From: Jiella endophytica
Lineage (GTDB): Bacteria; Pseudomonadota; Alphaproteobacteria; Rhizobiales; Rhizobiaceae
Assembly: GCF_004519335.1 (NCBI RefSeq)
Contig: NZ_SOZD01000012.1
Location: 1-64,000, forward strand
Length of the DNA stretch: 64,000 bases
Direction: 5' to 3'
Under the pieces are notes generated by a model. That model saw only the letters and a program-made list of their open reading frames with translations, had not been told where the DNA came from and did not search any database. The translations under genes and the position numbers were made by a program. Shown piece after piece: positions 19,208-28,129 of this stretch. Position 1 is the first letter of the stretch. Every line of letters starts with the position of its first letter.

Positions 19208-20331
19208 TGGCCGAGTCGAGCTTCATCCGCGCCGGCTATGTGCCGCTTCTCGACAGCGCCGTCCTGATCGCCGCCGCCCATATGGGATTTGCCGAGGAGC
19301 GCGGCGTCGTCCTGTCGCTGCAGCGAGAAACTTCCTGGGCGACGATCCGCGATCGCATCGGCGTCGGCCAGTTCGACTGCGCCCACATGCTGGCGCCGAT
19401 GCCGATCGCTGCCAATCTCGGCCTCGGGCCGCTTCCGGTGCCGATGCTGGCGCCGATGGTGCTGGCGCTCGGCGGCAATGGCGTCACCGTGTCCAGCGCC
19501 GTCGCGGCAAAGATGCAGGCGGCGGGGCCCGAAGACTTCGACACGGCGCCGGGGAGCGCAGGGCGGGCCTTTGCCGCAGCCGTGCGGCAGCGGGCGGAAA
19601 AGGGCGAGCCGCCGCTGAAGCTGGCGGTCGTCCATCGCCATTCCAGCCACAATTACGATCTCCGATACTGGCTCGCCGCGTCCGGGGTCGTCCCCGAGCG
19701 CGACGTCGAGATCACCGTCGTGCCGCCGCCGCTGATGCCCGACGCGCTTGCCGGCGGCGGCATCGACGGCTTCTGCGCCGGCGAGCCCTGGGGCACCATC
19801 GCCGTTGCCCGCGGAGCAGGGCGCATCGTCACCAGTCGTGCCGAAATCTGGCGGCGGGGCCCGGAAAAGGTGCTCGGCGTCACCAAAACGATGGCGCGCG
19901 ACCATCCGGACGCCCTTGAGGGTCTCATTCTCGCGCTCTGCGAGGCCGCGCGCTGGTGCGCCGATCCGGCCAATTTCGAGACGCTGGCACGGCTCCTTGC
20001 GGCGCCGGACAGGCTGGACGTCGATGCCAGGACGCTGCTGCCGGGTCTCACCGGCCGGCTGGAGACGGCGCCCGGCCGACAGCGCGAGATCCCCGACTTC
20101 ATGGTGTTCTTTGGCGACGGCGCGGCGCGGCCTGATTCCGACCACGGCCGCTGGCTCTATCAGCAGATGACCCGCTGGGGCGATGCGCCGCTCTCCGAAG
20201 AGGGCGCCAGGATCGCCGGCGAAACGTTCTCGCCAGCGCTGTTCGACGCTGCGACGGGCGCTGCGGACGGTGGCGCGTCGGGCGAATCGCCGGGCGAGCG
20301 GCCGAGCGGCCTGTTCGATACGGCGCCATGA
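19207..20331 (+). CDS. nasS: Nitrate/nitrite-sensing protein NasS
   Basis: A 374-residue cytoplasmic relative of the NrtA solute-binding proteins, without a signal peptide. It begins FIRAGYVPLLDSAVLIAAAH and shares with NrtA the blocks FDCAHMLAPMPIA, HSSHNYDLRYWLAA and GFCAGEPWG, which form the anion site in the family. NasS binds nitrate/nitrite and controls NasT by partner exchange. Overlap with nasT (TGATG) supports stoichiometric expression. The C-terminal 40 residues are Gly/Ala/Ser-rich and not conserved. Confidence 0.93.
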   Translation: MAESSFIRAGYVPLLDSAVLIAAAHMGFAEERGVVLSLQRETSWATIRDRIGVGQFDCAHMLAPMPIAANLGLGPLPVPMLAPMVLALGGNGVTVSSAVAAKMQAAGPEDFDTAPGSAGRAFAAAVRQRAEKGEPPLKLAVVHRHSSHNYDLRYWLAASGVVPERDVEITVVPPPLMPDALAGGGIDGFCAGEPWGTIAVARGAGRIVTSRAEIWRRGPEKVLGVTKTMARDHPDALEGLILALCEAARWCADPANFETLARLLAAPDRLDVDARTLLPGLTGRLETAPGRQREIPDFMVFFGDGAARPDSDHGRWLYQQMTRWGDAPLSEEGARIAGETFSPALFDAATGAADGGASGESPGERPSGLFDTAP

Positions 20332-20494
20332 CGGGACGGCGCGGTGAGCCTTCGGTCCTTCCATATGAGGCAAGGCAGCCGGCGGCGAAAAATACCGCCA
20401 ACAACTGCGCCCTGTGCCATTCTTTCACAGGATTTGCATCTCTGACCGCGGGAACCGATGTAATATGCTCTACGCGAACGGGGATCGGACCCAG

Positions 20495-20734
20495 ATGAAA
20501 GACGGGATCGTGGTGCTGGCAGAATGGGACGAGGAGGCTGGCGTCTGGGTGGCCAGCAGCGAAGACGTCTGCGGCCTCTCCGTTGAGTCCGAGAGTCTGG
20601 ACCTTCTGCAAGCGAAGGTGCTCGGCGCATTGCAGGATCTCGTCGAACTCAACGGCCTGCGCTACGACGGGCCCAGCATTCCGGTTCATATCAGGACCGA
20701 GTTCTCGGCAAGCGTTTCCAATCCACGGCATTGA
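20495..20734 (+). CDS. HicB-like antitoxin, DUF1902 type
   Basis: A 79-residue protein with the DUF1902/HicB fold start: IVVLAEWDEEAGVWVASSED, then GLSVESESLDLLQAKVLGAL. These small alpha-beta proteins act as antitoxins for HicA mRNA interferases. A HicA-like gene follows 3 bases downstream, giving an antitoxin-first order. ATG 20495 is chosen; ATG 20465 would add ten residues. The pair lies between nasS and the nrtA leader, with its own short non-coding flank. Confidence 0.82.
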   Translation: MKDGIVVLAEWDEEAGVWVASSEDVCGLSVESESLDLLQAKVLGALQDLVELNGLRYDGPSIPVHIRTEFSASVSNPRH

Positions 20735-20737
20735 TCC

Positions 20738-20932
20738 GTGCCAGGGTTCACGCGCGAACTCAAAGAACTCCTCTCGGCCGCCGGATGCCGTTTCCACCGG
20801 CAGGGCAGAGGAGATCACGAGATTTGGTACAGCCCGATAACCGACCGATACTTTACGGTCGATTCGAACATCAAATCCCGGCACACCGCGAACCAATCAC
20901 TCAAGGACGCGGGCCTGCCGAAAAAGTTCTGA
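20738..20932 (+). CDS. HicA-like mRNA interferase toxin
   Basis: A 64-residue protein with the double-stranded-RNA-binding-like HicA fold: ELKELLSAAGCRFHRQGRGDHEIW, with conserved His 27 in the GDHEIW segment, the catalytic position in HicA, and the closing basic helix IKSRHTANQSLKDAGLPKKF. Starts at GTG 20738, 3 bases after the antitoxin stop. HicA cleaves mRNA in a translation-independent way; activity here is inferred from intact motifs. Confidence 0.85.
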   Translation: MPGFTRELKELLSAAGCRFHRQGRGDHEIWYSPITDRYFTVDSNIKSRHTANQSLKDAGLPKKF

Positions 20933-21237
20933 CGTATTCCATGCCGCGTCCGCACAGCCATGCGGAAAAGGCAGCCTGGAGTCTCCTGTGAGACGACAGG
21001 CCAGTCTGATGGGCCCGAGCGGCTGCGCAGCTTGCTCCTCGGATTATCGTCCACCCCACGGGCAGATGCTCACGCCGTCAGCAAAACGGTTGCATAGAAC
21101 ATCTTCAATCTGTCTATTGTTTGTGCAGAATTCCGCTTCGCTTAAAAATCCTGCGAAAACAACGTTTCTCGCATTGCACCATGCCACGAGCTGTTCTAAA
21201 GAAACACTCTAGGCGGTCGTGACCGCCTGAAAGTTTC

Positions 21238-21273
21238 GACGTCCAAAGGCGGGCGTCACTGGCAAGGCTGCCG
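21238..21273 (+). promoter_or_regulatory. Tandem hexaloop hairpins, predicted NasT-binding RNA
   Basis: P1 spans 21238-21257: a 7-bp stem closing the loop AAAGGC (21245-21250). P2 spans 21260-21273: a short stem closing the loop AAGGCT (21264-21269). Both six-base loops have A at position 1 and G at position 4, the signature of ANTAR-protein targets. P2 uses the same bases as the 5' arm of the following terminator, so the two folds exclude each other. Confidence 0.8.
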
Positions 21274-21334
21274 ACACTTCTTTGTAACGCCACAGCGTAA
21301 GACGCGTGGCGGGAAGCGTCGGGCAGCCTTTTTT
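21264..21334 (+). terminator. Leader terminator controlling nrtABC
   Basis: AAGGCTGCCGAC at 21264-21275 pairs with GTCGGGCAGCCTT at 21318-21330 (one bulge), followed by six T residues at 21329-21334. An inner stem CGCCAC/GTGGCG lies in the loop. It is 62 bases before the nrtA start, so it would stop transcription unless the overlapping P2 hairpin is stabilised. Confidence 0.85.
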
Positions 21335-21395
21335 GTTTCCAAAAACAGATCAGCCGGCGGTAACCCCGCTCCGGGCAACGGGAGAGCTTTTGTTC

Positions 21396-22775
21396 ATGCC
21401 CATGGTGACTTCGATAACCCGACGTTTCTTCCTGGGAGCAACGCTCGCCGGCGCCGCCTTTGCCTGGCAGCCGGCCGGCGCCGAGATGCTGATCCCGGAA
21501 AAGGACGAATTGAAATTCGGCTTCATCAAGCTGACCGACATGGCGCCGCTCGCCATCGCCAAGGAGAAGCACTTCTTCGAGGACGAGGGGCTCTATGTCA
21601 CGCTGGAGCCCCAGGCGAACTGGAAGGTGCTGCTCGACCGGGTGATCACCGGCGAGCTCGACGGCGCCCACATGCTGGCCGGCCAGCCACTTGCGGCGAC
21701 CATCGGCTTCGGCACCAAGGCCCACATCGTCACGCCCTTCTCGATGGACCTCAACGGCAACGGCATCACCGTGTCGAATGCCGTCTGGGAGGAGATGAAG
21801 AAGGCCATTCCGACAAATGCCGACGGCATGCCCCAGCACCCGATCCCGGCCTCGGCGCTGAAGCCGGTGGTGGAGCAGTATCGGGCGGCCGGCAAGCCGT
21901 TCAACATGGGTATGGTGTTCCCGGTCTCGACCCACAATTACGAGCTGCGCTACTGGCTCGCCGCCGGCGGGCTCAATCCCGGCTTCTACACGCCGACCGA
22001 CACGTCCGGTCAGGTCAAGGCCGACGTGCTTCTCTCGGTGACGCCGCCGCCGCAGATGCCGGCGACGCTCGAGGCCGGCACCATCCAGGGCTACTGCGTC
22101 GGCGAGCCTTGGAACCAGGCGGCGGTGTTCAAGGGCATCGGCGTTCCGGTGATCACCGACTACGAGATCTGGAAAGACAATCCCGAAAAGGTCTTCGGGA
22201 TGACGGCGAAGTTCGTCGAGGAGAATCCCGAGACGGCCGTCGCCGTCACCAAGGCGCTGATCCGCGCCGGCAAGTGGCTCGACGAGAGCCCGGAAAACCG
22301 CAAGGAAGCCGTCGAGATCCTGTCGCGGCCCGAATATGTCGGCGCCGACGCCGAGGTGATCGCCAATTCGATGACCGGCACCTTCGAATACGAGAAGGGC
22401 GACAAGCGCGAGGTCCCGGACTTCAACGTCTTCTTCCGCTACTTCGCCACCTATCCCTATTATTCCGACGCGGTCTGGTATCTCACCCAGATGCGCCGCT
22501 GGGGACAGATCTCCGAGGAAAAGCCGGACGAGTGGTATGCCGAGACGGCGAAGAGCGTCTACCGGCCGGACATCTACAGGACGGCCGCCGCTTCGCTGAT
22601 CGACGACGGCCTCCTCGAAGCGTCCGACATTCCCGAGACCGACGGCTACAAGCCGGCGACCGACGCCTTCATCGACCATGTCGAATACGACGGCCGCAAG
22701 CCCAACGCCTATCTCGAGAAGTTCTCGATCGGCCTGAAGGGCAAGGAAGACGTCGCCTCGCTCGCCTCGAACTGA
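21396..22775 (+). CDS. nrtA: Nitrate ABC transporter substrate-binding protein NrtA
   Basis: Periplasmic nitrate-binding protein of 459 residues. The N-terminus [19 protein letters not shown] is a twin-arginine signal peptide, so export is by Tat after folding. Family blocks include [47 protein letters not shown] and [13 protein letters not shown], matching those of NasS. Start ATG 21396 has GGGAGAG upstream; ATG 21402 is a close alternative. It is the first gene after the NasT-type leader and heads the nrtABC operon. Confidence 0.95.
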   Translation: MPMVTSITRRFFLGATLAGAAFAWQPAGAEMLIPEKDELKFGFIKLTDMAPLAIAKEKHFFEDEGLYVTLEPQANWKVLLDRVITGELDGAHMLAGQPLAATIGFGTKAHIVTPFSMDLNGNGITVSNAVWEEMKKAIPTNADGMPQHPIPASALKPVVEQYRAAGKPFNMGMVFPVSTHNYELRYWLAAGGLNPGFYTPTDTSGQVKADVLLSVTPPPQMPATLEAGTIQGYCVGEPWNQAAVFKGIGVPVITDYEIWKDNPEKVFGMTAKFVEENPETAVAVTKALIRAGKWLDESPENRKEAVEILSRPEYVGADAEVIANSMTGTFEYEKGDKREVPDFNVFFRYFATYPYYSDAVWYLTQMRRWGQISEEKPDEWYAETAKSVYRPDIYRTAAASLIDDGLLEASDIPETDGYKPATDAFIDHVEYDGRKPNAYLEKFSIGLKGKEDVASLASN

Positions 22776-22853
22776 GCCCGGCGCCCACGGCATCCGGCGC
22801 AGCCCTGCGCCGGGTCTTCGGGGCGGTCACCGATCCAAGGACATGGCTTCACG

Positions 22854-23948
22854 ATGAGCACTGCTTCCGACTTCATGGGCCACGAACTGTCCGAGGCCGA
22901 GCGCCGGATCCTGAGGCGCGAAAAGCGCATGATGCGGATCACCAGGGCCACCGGCCCGTTGACCGCCATCGGGCTCGGTTGGTCGGTACCGATCGCCAGG
23001 ATCGCCGCCGGCGACGATCCGCGGGCCAATCTGAAAGGCCTCTGGCAGGGGCTCTGCGTGCCGCTGATCGGCATTCTCGCCTTCCTCGCGGTCTGGGCGG
23101 CGCTCGCCCCGACGGTCCAGACCTCGCTCGGTACCGTGCCGGGGCCCGCGGCCGTGTGGGGGCAGGTCGAGGCGCTCTATGCCGACTACGAACGCTCTTC
23201 GGCCGACAGGGCGGCGTTCTACGAGCGCCAGGACGAGCGGAATCAGAAGCTGGTCGCTGCCGGCCATGCCGACCGCGTCAAGGTCCGCGACTATACCGGC
23301 GCGCCGACCTATCCCGAGCAGATCCTCACCAGTCTTGAGACGGTGTTTCTCGGTTTCGTGCTGGCAACGCTGATTGCCGTGCCGGTGGGAATCGCCTGCG
23401 GTCTCTCGCCGACCGTCAACGGCGCGCTCAACCCGCTGATCCAGATCTTCAAGCCGGTCTCGCCGCTCGCCTGGCTGCCGATCGTCACGATGATCGTCTC
23501 GGCGCTCTATGTGAACGCCTCGGACGCGCTGCCGAAATCGATGGTCGTCTCGGCGATCACCGTCACGCTCTGCTCGCTCTGGCCGACGCTGATCAACACC
23601 GCGCTCGGTGTCGCCTCGATCGACAAGGACCTCGTCAATGTCGGCAAGGTGCTGCAGCTGTCGACGGCGAAGACCATCACCAAGCTGGTGCTTCCCTCGG
23701 CGATGCCGCTGATCTTCACGGGTCTGAGACTGTCGCTGGGCGTCGGCTGGATGGTGCTGATCGCCGCCGAGATGCTCGCCCAGAATCCCGGCCTCGGCAA
23801 GTTCGTCTGGGACGAGTTCCAGAACGGCTCCTCGGATTCGCTGGCCCGGATCATCGTCGCCGTCATCACCATCGGCATCGTCGGCTTCGTCCTCGACCGG
23901 ATCATGGCCGCACTGCAGGCCGCCTTCACCTTCTCCGGCACGCGGTGA
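22854..23948 (+). CDS. nrtB: Nitrate ABC transporter permease NrtB
   Basis: A 364-residue inner-membrane permease. A long hydrophilic N-terminal region (about 1-60) precedes the first membrane helix ([18 protein letters not shown]), then a soluble loop and the permease core. The coupling-helix motif is [20 protein letters not shown] near 260-280, typical for the TauC/NrtB group. It forms the channel with NrtC energising it. The stop overlaps the nrtC start as GTGA. Confidence 0.94.
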   Translation: MSTASDFMGHELSEAERRILRREKRMMRITRATGPLTAIGLGWSVPIARIAAGDDPRANLKGLWQGLCVPLIGILAFLAVWAALAPTVQTSLGTVPGPAAVWGQVEALYADYERSSADRAAFYERQDERNQKLVAAGHADRVKVRDYTGAPTYPEQILTSLETVFLGFVLATLIAVPVGIACGLSPTVNGALNPLIQIFKPVSPLAWLPIVTMIVSALYVNASDALPKSMVVSAITVTLCSLWPTLINTALGVASIDKDLVNVGKVLQLSTAKTITKLVLPSAMPLIFTGLRLSLGVGWMVLIAAEMLAQNPGLGKFVWDEFQNGSSDSLARIIVAVITIGIVGFVLDRIMAALQAAFTFSGTR

Positions 23949-25780
23949 GCGCGATCATGAGCACTCCGAAACCGACGAAGACGCAGTCTCAAAACCCCGC
24001 CCGGGCTCCCATCATCGAACTGAAATCGGTTTCCAAGAGCTACGGCGAGGGCAAGGACCGCGCCGAGATCCTGAAGAACCTCGACCTCGCGGTCGCCGAG
24101 GGCGAGTTCGTGGCGATCGTCGGCTTCTCCGGCTCCGGCAAGACGACGCTGATCTCGCTTCTCGCCGGGTTGATCCTGCCGGACCAGGGCTCCGTCCTGA
24201 TGCGAGGCGAGACGGTGACCGGCCCCGGCCCCGAGCGCGGCCTCGTCTTCCAGTCCTATTCGCTGATGCCCTGGCTCACCGTGCGCGGCAACGTCGCGCT
24301 TGCCGTCGATACGGTCTTCGCCAAAGAGCCGAAGGCCGACCGCCAGGCGCGGATCGAGAAATACATCGCGATGGTCGGCCTCTCCCATGCGGCGGAACGC
24401 AAGTCGGCGGAGCTTTCCGGCGGCATGCGCCAGCGCGTCTCGGTTGCACGGGCGCTGGCGATGAGCCCGGAAATCCTGCTTCTCGACGAGCCGCTCTCGG
24501 CCCTCGACGCGCTGACGCGGGCAAAGCTCCAGGACGAGTTCGCGGCGATCAGCCAGATCGAGAAGAAGACGATCATCCTCATCACCAACGACGTCGACGA
24601 GGCGATCCTGCTCGCCGACCGGATCGTGCCGCTCGACCCCGGCCCCCGCGCGACGCTCGGCCCCTCCTTCGCCGTCGACCTGCCGCATCCGCGCGATCGC
24701 ACGGCGATGAACACCAGCGACGCCTTCAAGCGGCTGAGGCGCGAGGTGACGAACTATCTGATGGAAAAGGGCCGCGATGCGAGCGCCGAGGCGGGCGACC
24801 CGGTCAGCCTGCCGAATGTCACGCCGATCACCGTCGGGGCGAAGAAGCGCGCGCCGGCGCCGGACCTGCCCAAGGCCTGGCTCGACGCCGCCCGCTCGCC
24901 GATCGAACGCGGCTTCGTCGAGTTCTTCGAGGTCCGTAAGGTCTATCCGACGCCGAAGGGGCCGCTCACCGTCGTCGACGGCTTCGACCTGAAGATGGAA
25001 AAGGGCGAGTTCGTCACGCTGATCGGCCATTCCGGCTGCGGCAAGTCGACGGTCCTGTCGATGGCGGCGGGCCTTGCCGACATCTCCTCCGGCGGCATCG
25101 TCCTCGACGGTCGCGAGGTTTCAGGCGCCGGACCCGACCGCGCGGTGGTGTTTCAAGCGCCGTCGCTGATGCCCTGGCTGACGGCGCGCGAAAACGTCGC
25201 CCTCGGGGTCGATCGGGTCTATCCGAACGCCACCCCGGCCGAGCGCCGGGACGTCGTCGAGCATTATCTCCACCGCGTCGGCCTCGGGGACGCCATGCAC
25301 CGCAAGGCCGCCGACCTCTCCAACGGCATGAAGCAGCGCGTCGGTATCGCCCGCGCCTTCGCCCTGTCGCCGAAGCTACTCCTCCTCGACGAACCCTTCG
25401 GCATGCTGGATTCCCTGACGCGCTGGGAGCTTCAGGACGTTCTCATGGACGTCTGGAAGCGCACCCAGGTGACGGCTGTCTGCGTCACCCACGACGTCGA
25501 CGAGGCGATCCTCCTCGCCGACAAGGTGGTGATGATGACCAACGGGCCGAAGGCGAAGATCGGCAAGATCATGACCGTCGATCTGCCGCGGCCGCGCAGC
25601 CGCAAGGCGCTGATGGAGCACCCCGACTACTATCTCTATCGCGAGCAGCTCCTGAGCTTCCTCGAGGAATACGAAGGCGGCGCTCGGCCGAACGAGGCGG
25701 TGGAGGGTGCGGCCTCGGCAGGATCAAAGAACGATGAAGCCGCGATCTCGCCGAGCACCAAGGCGAGAGAGGCAGCCTGA
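23945..25780 (+). CDS. nrtC: Nitrate ABC transporter ATPase, two fused ATP-binding domains
   Basis: A 611-residue protein made of two complete ABC domains. Domain 1: Walker A at residues 60-68 (GFSGSGKTT), signature LSGGM at 157, [11 protein letters not shown], switch position TND with Asn 215. Domain 2: Walker A at 361-369 (GHSGCGKST), signature LSNGM at 458, [12 protein letters not shown], switch His 516. In cyanobacteria the two ATPases are separate (NrtC, NrtD); here both are in one chain and the NrtA-like extension of NrtC is absent. Start GTG 23945 overlaps nrtB; ATG 23957 is an alternative. Confidence 0.92.
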   Translation: MSAIMSTPKPTKTQSQNPARAPIIELKSVSKSYGEGKDRAEILKNLDLAVAEGEFVAIVGFSGSGKTTLISLLAGLILPDQGSVLMRGETVTGPGPERGLVFQSYSLMPWLTVRGNVALAVDTVFAKEPKADRQARIEKYIAMVGLSHAAERKSAELSGGMRQRVSVARALAMSPEILLLDEPLSALDALTRAKLQDEFAAISQIEKKTIILITNDVDEAILLADRIVPLDPGPRATLGPSFAVDLPHPRDRTAMNTSDAFKRLRREVTNYLMEKGRDASAEAGDPVSLPNVTPITVGAKKRAPAPDLPKAWLDAARSPIERGFVEFFEVRKVYPTPKGPLTVVDGFDLKMEKGEFVTLIGHSGCGKSTVLSMAAGLADISSGGIVLDGREVSGAGPDRAVVFQAPSLMPWLTARENVALGVDRVYPNATPAERRDVVEHYLHRVGLGDAMHRKAADLSNGMKQRVGIARAFALSPKLLLLDEPFGMLDSLTRWELQDVLMDVWKRTQVTAVCVTHDVDEAILLADKVVMMTNGPKAKIGKIMTVDLPRPRSRKALMEHPDYYLYREQLLSFLEEYEGGARPNEAVEGAASAGSKNDEAAISPSTKAREAA

Positions 25781-25835
25781 TGCACGCTCGTTCGCTCCCC
25801 AGACAGATAGCTTCTGTCGTTGGCGGCCCGTCCGG

Positions 25836-26141
25836 CTATTCGGCCGCCTGCTTGCGGGCAATGAACTCGCGCAAGGCATCGTTGAGATGGCGCTGCCAAT
25901 CGTCGCCGAATTCACGCTTGAAATGGTCGGCGACGTCGAATTCGATCTCCGCCATGAAAAACCGGCGGGGCGGCGCCGTGACCGGCTCGAAGAACGACGG
26001 CGGCATCACCTCGCGCGCCGGACGCATGCGGGCCCAGTCCTCGTCGGTCAGCGGCGGATTGTCGGGATCGGACAGGGCAGCCGCGGTAATGGCGGCGTCT
26101 TCGTCGTCACTGATCGGCTCTGTCAGCCATGGCTTTTTCAT
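25836..26141 (-). CDS. BrnA-type antitoxin, module 1
   Basis: A 101-residue antitoxin with an N-terminal flexible part (DDEDAAITAAALSDPDNPPL) and a C-terminal ribbon-helix-helix-like domain (AEIEFDVADHFKREFGDDWQ then LNDALREFIARKQ). BrnA neutralises BrnT and represses the operon. ATG 26141 has AGAGGC just upstream; it starts 35 bases inside the toxin gene, giving coupled translation. It is very similar to module 2, especially the EDAAITAAALSDPDNPPLTD block. Confidence 0.85.
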   Translation of the reverse strand: MKKPWLTEPISDDEDAAITAAALSDPDNPPLTDEDWARMRPAREVMPPSFFEPVTAPPRRFFMAEIEFDVADHFKREFGDDWQRHLNDALREFIARKQAAE

Positions 26142-26421
26142 AGACAAGCCTCTCGCGTTTGTTGGCCTTGCGCAAACTTATGACCCGAATGATCGTCGTT
26201 CCAGCCATCGCGCCGATACGGCGGGCGTAGACGAGAACATGGAGGCGTCCGCCGATCGGGCCCGTCGCGATAAACCTCTCTTCGCCATAGTTGAATCTCG
26301 TATCCGGCTGAATGATCGCGTTGTTTCGATCCAGCGATGGCGCGGTCGTGAAATCGATCCCATGCTTGGCGATGTTCATGAGACGCTTGGTTTCGTCCCA
26401 AGCGTAAACGTCGCCGCCCAT
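26107..26421 (-). CDS. BrnT-family ribonuclease toxin, module 1
   Basis: A 104-residue BrnT toxin. The family opening is AWDETKRLMNIAKHGIDFTTAPSL, followed by GEERFIATGPIGGRLHVLVYARR and the C-terminal VISLRKANKRERLVYE, which carries conserved Arg residues. BrnT cleaves RNA and halts growth unless bound by BrnA. The segment RRIGAMAGTTIIRV is longer than the matching part of module 2. It is upstream of its antitoxin, the standard brnTA order, and on the strand opposite to the nitrate genes. Confidence 0.87.
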   Translation of the reverse strand: MGGDVYAWDETKRLMNIAKHGIDFTTAPSLDRNNAIIQPDTRFNYGEERFIATGPIGGRLHVLVYARRIGAMAGTTIIRVISLRKANKRERLVYEKAMADRADQ

Positions 26422-26510
26422 TGCGCCAATCCCCCTAGCCGCCCGACTCCCCCGGAGAGAATTCTAGAAGTTTACAATTTAAAGGTCACGAATAACCAGA
26501 ACGACGTGTC

Positions 26511-26807
26511 CTACTCAGCGGCCTCGTCCTTGCGCTCCGTCGCAGCGCGCAGGACGTCGCGCATCTCCTCCTCCCAGTCGGGACCGAATTTTTCCTTGAA
26601 ATGCGCGACGACCTCGTCGGCGACGAAGACGGCCTTCGTCCCGGTGAGCTTTTCGAACAGCTCGCGGGGCATCACGTCGCGGGCCGGCCGCATCTGCTCC
26701 AATTCCTCGTCGGTGAGCGGCGGATTGTCGGGGTCGGAGAGCGCCGCCGCGGTGATGGCGGCGTCCTCCTCAGGGGTCGGATGGATTAGCGGACGTCTTC
26801 TTCTCAT
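26511..26807 (-). CDS. BrnA-type antitoxin, module 2
   Basis: A 98-residue antitoxin, paralogue of module 1: EEDAAITAAALSDPDNPPLT, then MRPARDVMPRELFEKLTG and the DNA-binding half VVAHFKEKFGPDWEEEMRDV. Start ATG 26807 has GAGGT 8 bases upstream and aligns with the module 1 start; a longer frame from 26828 exists. It overlaps the toxin gene by 38 bases. Confidence 0.85.
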   Translation of the reverse strand: MRRRRPLIHPTPEEDAAITAAALSDPDNPPLTDEELEQMRPARDVMPRELFEKLTGTKAVFVADEVVAHFKEKFGPDWEEEMRDVLRAATERKDEAAE

Positions 26808-27063
26808 AACGCAAGACCTCGCGTTCATTCGCCTTTCTGAGACTTATAACCCGGACCGCATCGCCCCGGTAGGTGAAGACCATGACGTAGAGCCGGTCGT
26901 CGATCGGTGCCTTGGCCTGAAAACGCTCTTCTCCATAGGCATGTCTGACATCGGCCTCGATGTCCGCCGTCTTGAGGTCGAAACGCCGTGCCAGCGCGAA
27001 GTCGACCCCATGCTTGGCGAGATTGCCGGCGCGCTTGTGATCGTCCCACTCGAACTCGGCCAT
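26770..27063 (-). CDS. BrnT-family ribonuclease toxin, module 2
   Basis: A 97-residue BrnT protein with the canonical start FEWDDHKRAGNLAKHGVDFA, central GEERFQAKAPIDDRLYVMVF and C-terminal RVISLRKANEREVLRYEKK. All segments seen in active BrnT proteins are intact. It lies 113 bases upstream of, and divergent from, the GAF-nirB operon, so its promoter region is shared with that operon. Confidence 0.87.
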   Translation of the reverse strand: MAEFEWDDHKRAGNLAKHGVDFALARRFDLKTADIEADVRHAYGEERFQAKAPIDDRLYVMVFTYRGDAVRVISLRKANEREVLRYEKKTSANPSDP

Positions 27064-27176
27064 CCCGCACTCGCCCGAACCACTGCCGCCACTTTAGGTC
27101 GCACCGTCGGGCGCTGCAAATTTTCGTCGTCGGCAGGATTGGTCGGCCCGCAACCATTCACGGAAGGGCGCGCCGC

Positions 27177-28118
27177 ATGAGCGCTATCATGGACCCTGCG
27201 ACCGCAACCACCCGCACCTTCGTCGAAGCGACCGAAGTGTGGGTGCCGAAGGATGGCCGGCTGGTCTGGTCGAGCGGCAATTACGGCGCCCTCGACGCCT
27301 TCGCCGCGGTCTCGGAAGAAAAGAGCTTCGGCAAAGGCGAGGGCCTGCCCGGCAAGGCCTGGGACGAGGCCCGCCCGGTCGTGCTGAAGGCCTTCGACGG
27401 GTCGTATTTCCAGCGCGCCGAAGCGGCACGGGCGGCCGGCCTCACCAGCGCCGTTGCGGTGCCGGTCTTTGCCGGCAGCGAGCTGAAGGCCGTCGTCGTG
27501 GTGCTCTGCGCCGACGACGACCAGCGCACCGGCGCCATCGAGGTCTGGTGCGAGGCGAACGGGCTTCTGATGCTCGACGACGGCTATTACGGCGCCGCCC
27601 GGCATTTCGAGTGGGTCTCCCAGCATACCCACTTCCCGCCCGGCCAGGGCCTGCCCGGCGGAGTCTGGGCGGCCAATGCGCCGATGCTGATGCGCGATCT
27701 CGGCTCCGGCTATCGCTTCATCCGCGCCGACAGCGCCGGCAAGGCGGGCCTCACCACCGGCCTCGGCCTGCCGATCGCCGTGCCGGGTCGGCAGACCTAC
27801 GTGCTGACGCTCTTGTCCGCGCGCGGCACGCCGATCGCCCGTCGCTTCGAGCTGTGGAACGCCCGCTCGTCGCGCAGCGGCGCGGCGAGCGAGGCAGCAC
27901 TCGCCGACGGCATCTGCCAGCGCGAGGGGCCGCTCTGGAACGACGAGCACGAGCGCCGCGTCGCCGCGTGGCAGGGGCCGATCGGCGAGGTCCTCGGCAC
28001 CGGCCTGCCGCTCGTCAAATACGACACCGCACTCCTGACGGCCGGCTACGCCTCGATGGTGGCCCTCCCGATCTACCGGGACGGAACGCTCGCCCACGTC
28101 GTCGCCTGGTACTACTGA
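27177..28118 (+). CDS. GAF-domain protein at head of nirB operon
   Basis: A 313-residue cytoplasmic protein with two GAF-like halves. Both contain a matching motif: KGEGLPGKAWDEARPVVL in the first and PGQGLPGGVWAANAPML in the second, each followed by AAGLTSAVAVPVF or KAGLTTGLGLPIA. There is no output domain, DNA-binding domain or signal peptide. It ends 11 bases before nirB, so it is cotranscribed. A sensory or cofactor-handling role in nitrite reduction is plausible but unproven. Start ATG 27177 follows GAAGGG. Confidence 0.75.
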   Translation: MSAIMDPATATTRTFVEATEVWVPKDGRLVWSSGNYGALDAFAAVSEEKSFGKGEGLPGKAWDEARPVVLKAFDGSYFQRAEAARAAGLTSAVAVPVFAGSELKAVVVVLCADDDQRTGAIEVWCEANGLLMLDDGYYGAARHFEWVSQHTHFPPGQGLPGGVWAANAPMLMRDLGSGYRFIRADSAGKAGLTTGLGLPIAVPGRQTYVLTLLSARGTPIARRFELWNARSSRSGAASEAALADGICQREGPLWNDEHERRVAAWQGPIGEVLGTGLPLVKYDTALLTAGYASMVALPIYRDGTLAHVVAWYY

Positions 28119-28129
28119 AAGGATCCTCC

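Larger units (their letters stand above)
20933..21395 (+). other. Intergenic/leader region before nrtA
   Basis: 463 bases without a gene. The 5' half holds nothing I can assign. At 21211-21228 is a perfect 8-bp inverted repeat, AGGCGGTC-GT-GACCGCCT, which may be an operator or leader hairpin. From 21238 the NasT-type leader begins. No convincing sigma-54 or sigma-70 promoter could be fixed by eye. Confidence 0.6.

Noticed and set aside
21211-21228. Third hexaloop hairpin for NasT
   Set aside because: The perfect 8-bp repeat would give the loop TCGTGA if six bases are left open, which lacks A at position 1 and G at position 4.
21060-21240. Possible sigma-54 promoter of nrtA
   Set aside because: Searched for TGGCAC-N5-TTGC type elements on the plus strand; only partial matches with wrong spacing were found.
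26107-27063. BrnT modules as degraded remnants
   Set aside because: Both toxins and antitoxins have intact frames, starts with RBS and all family segments; only module 3 at 47 kb is broken.
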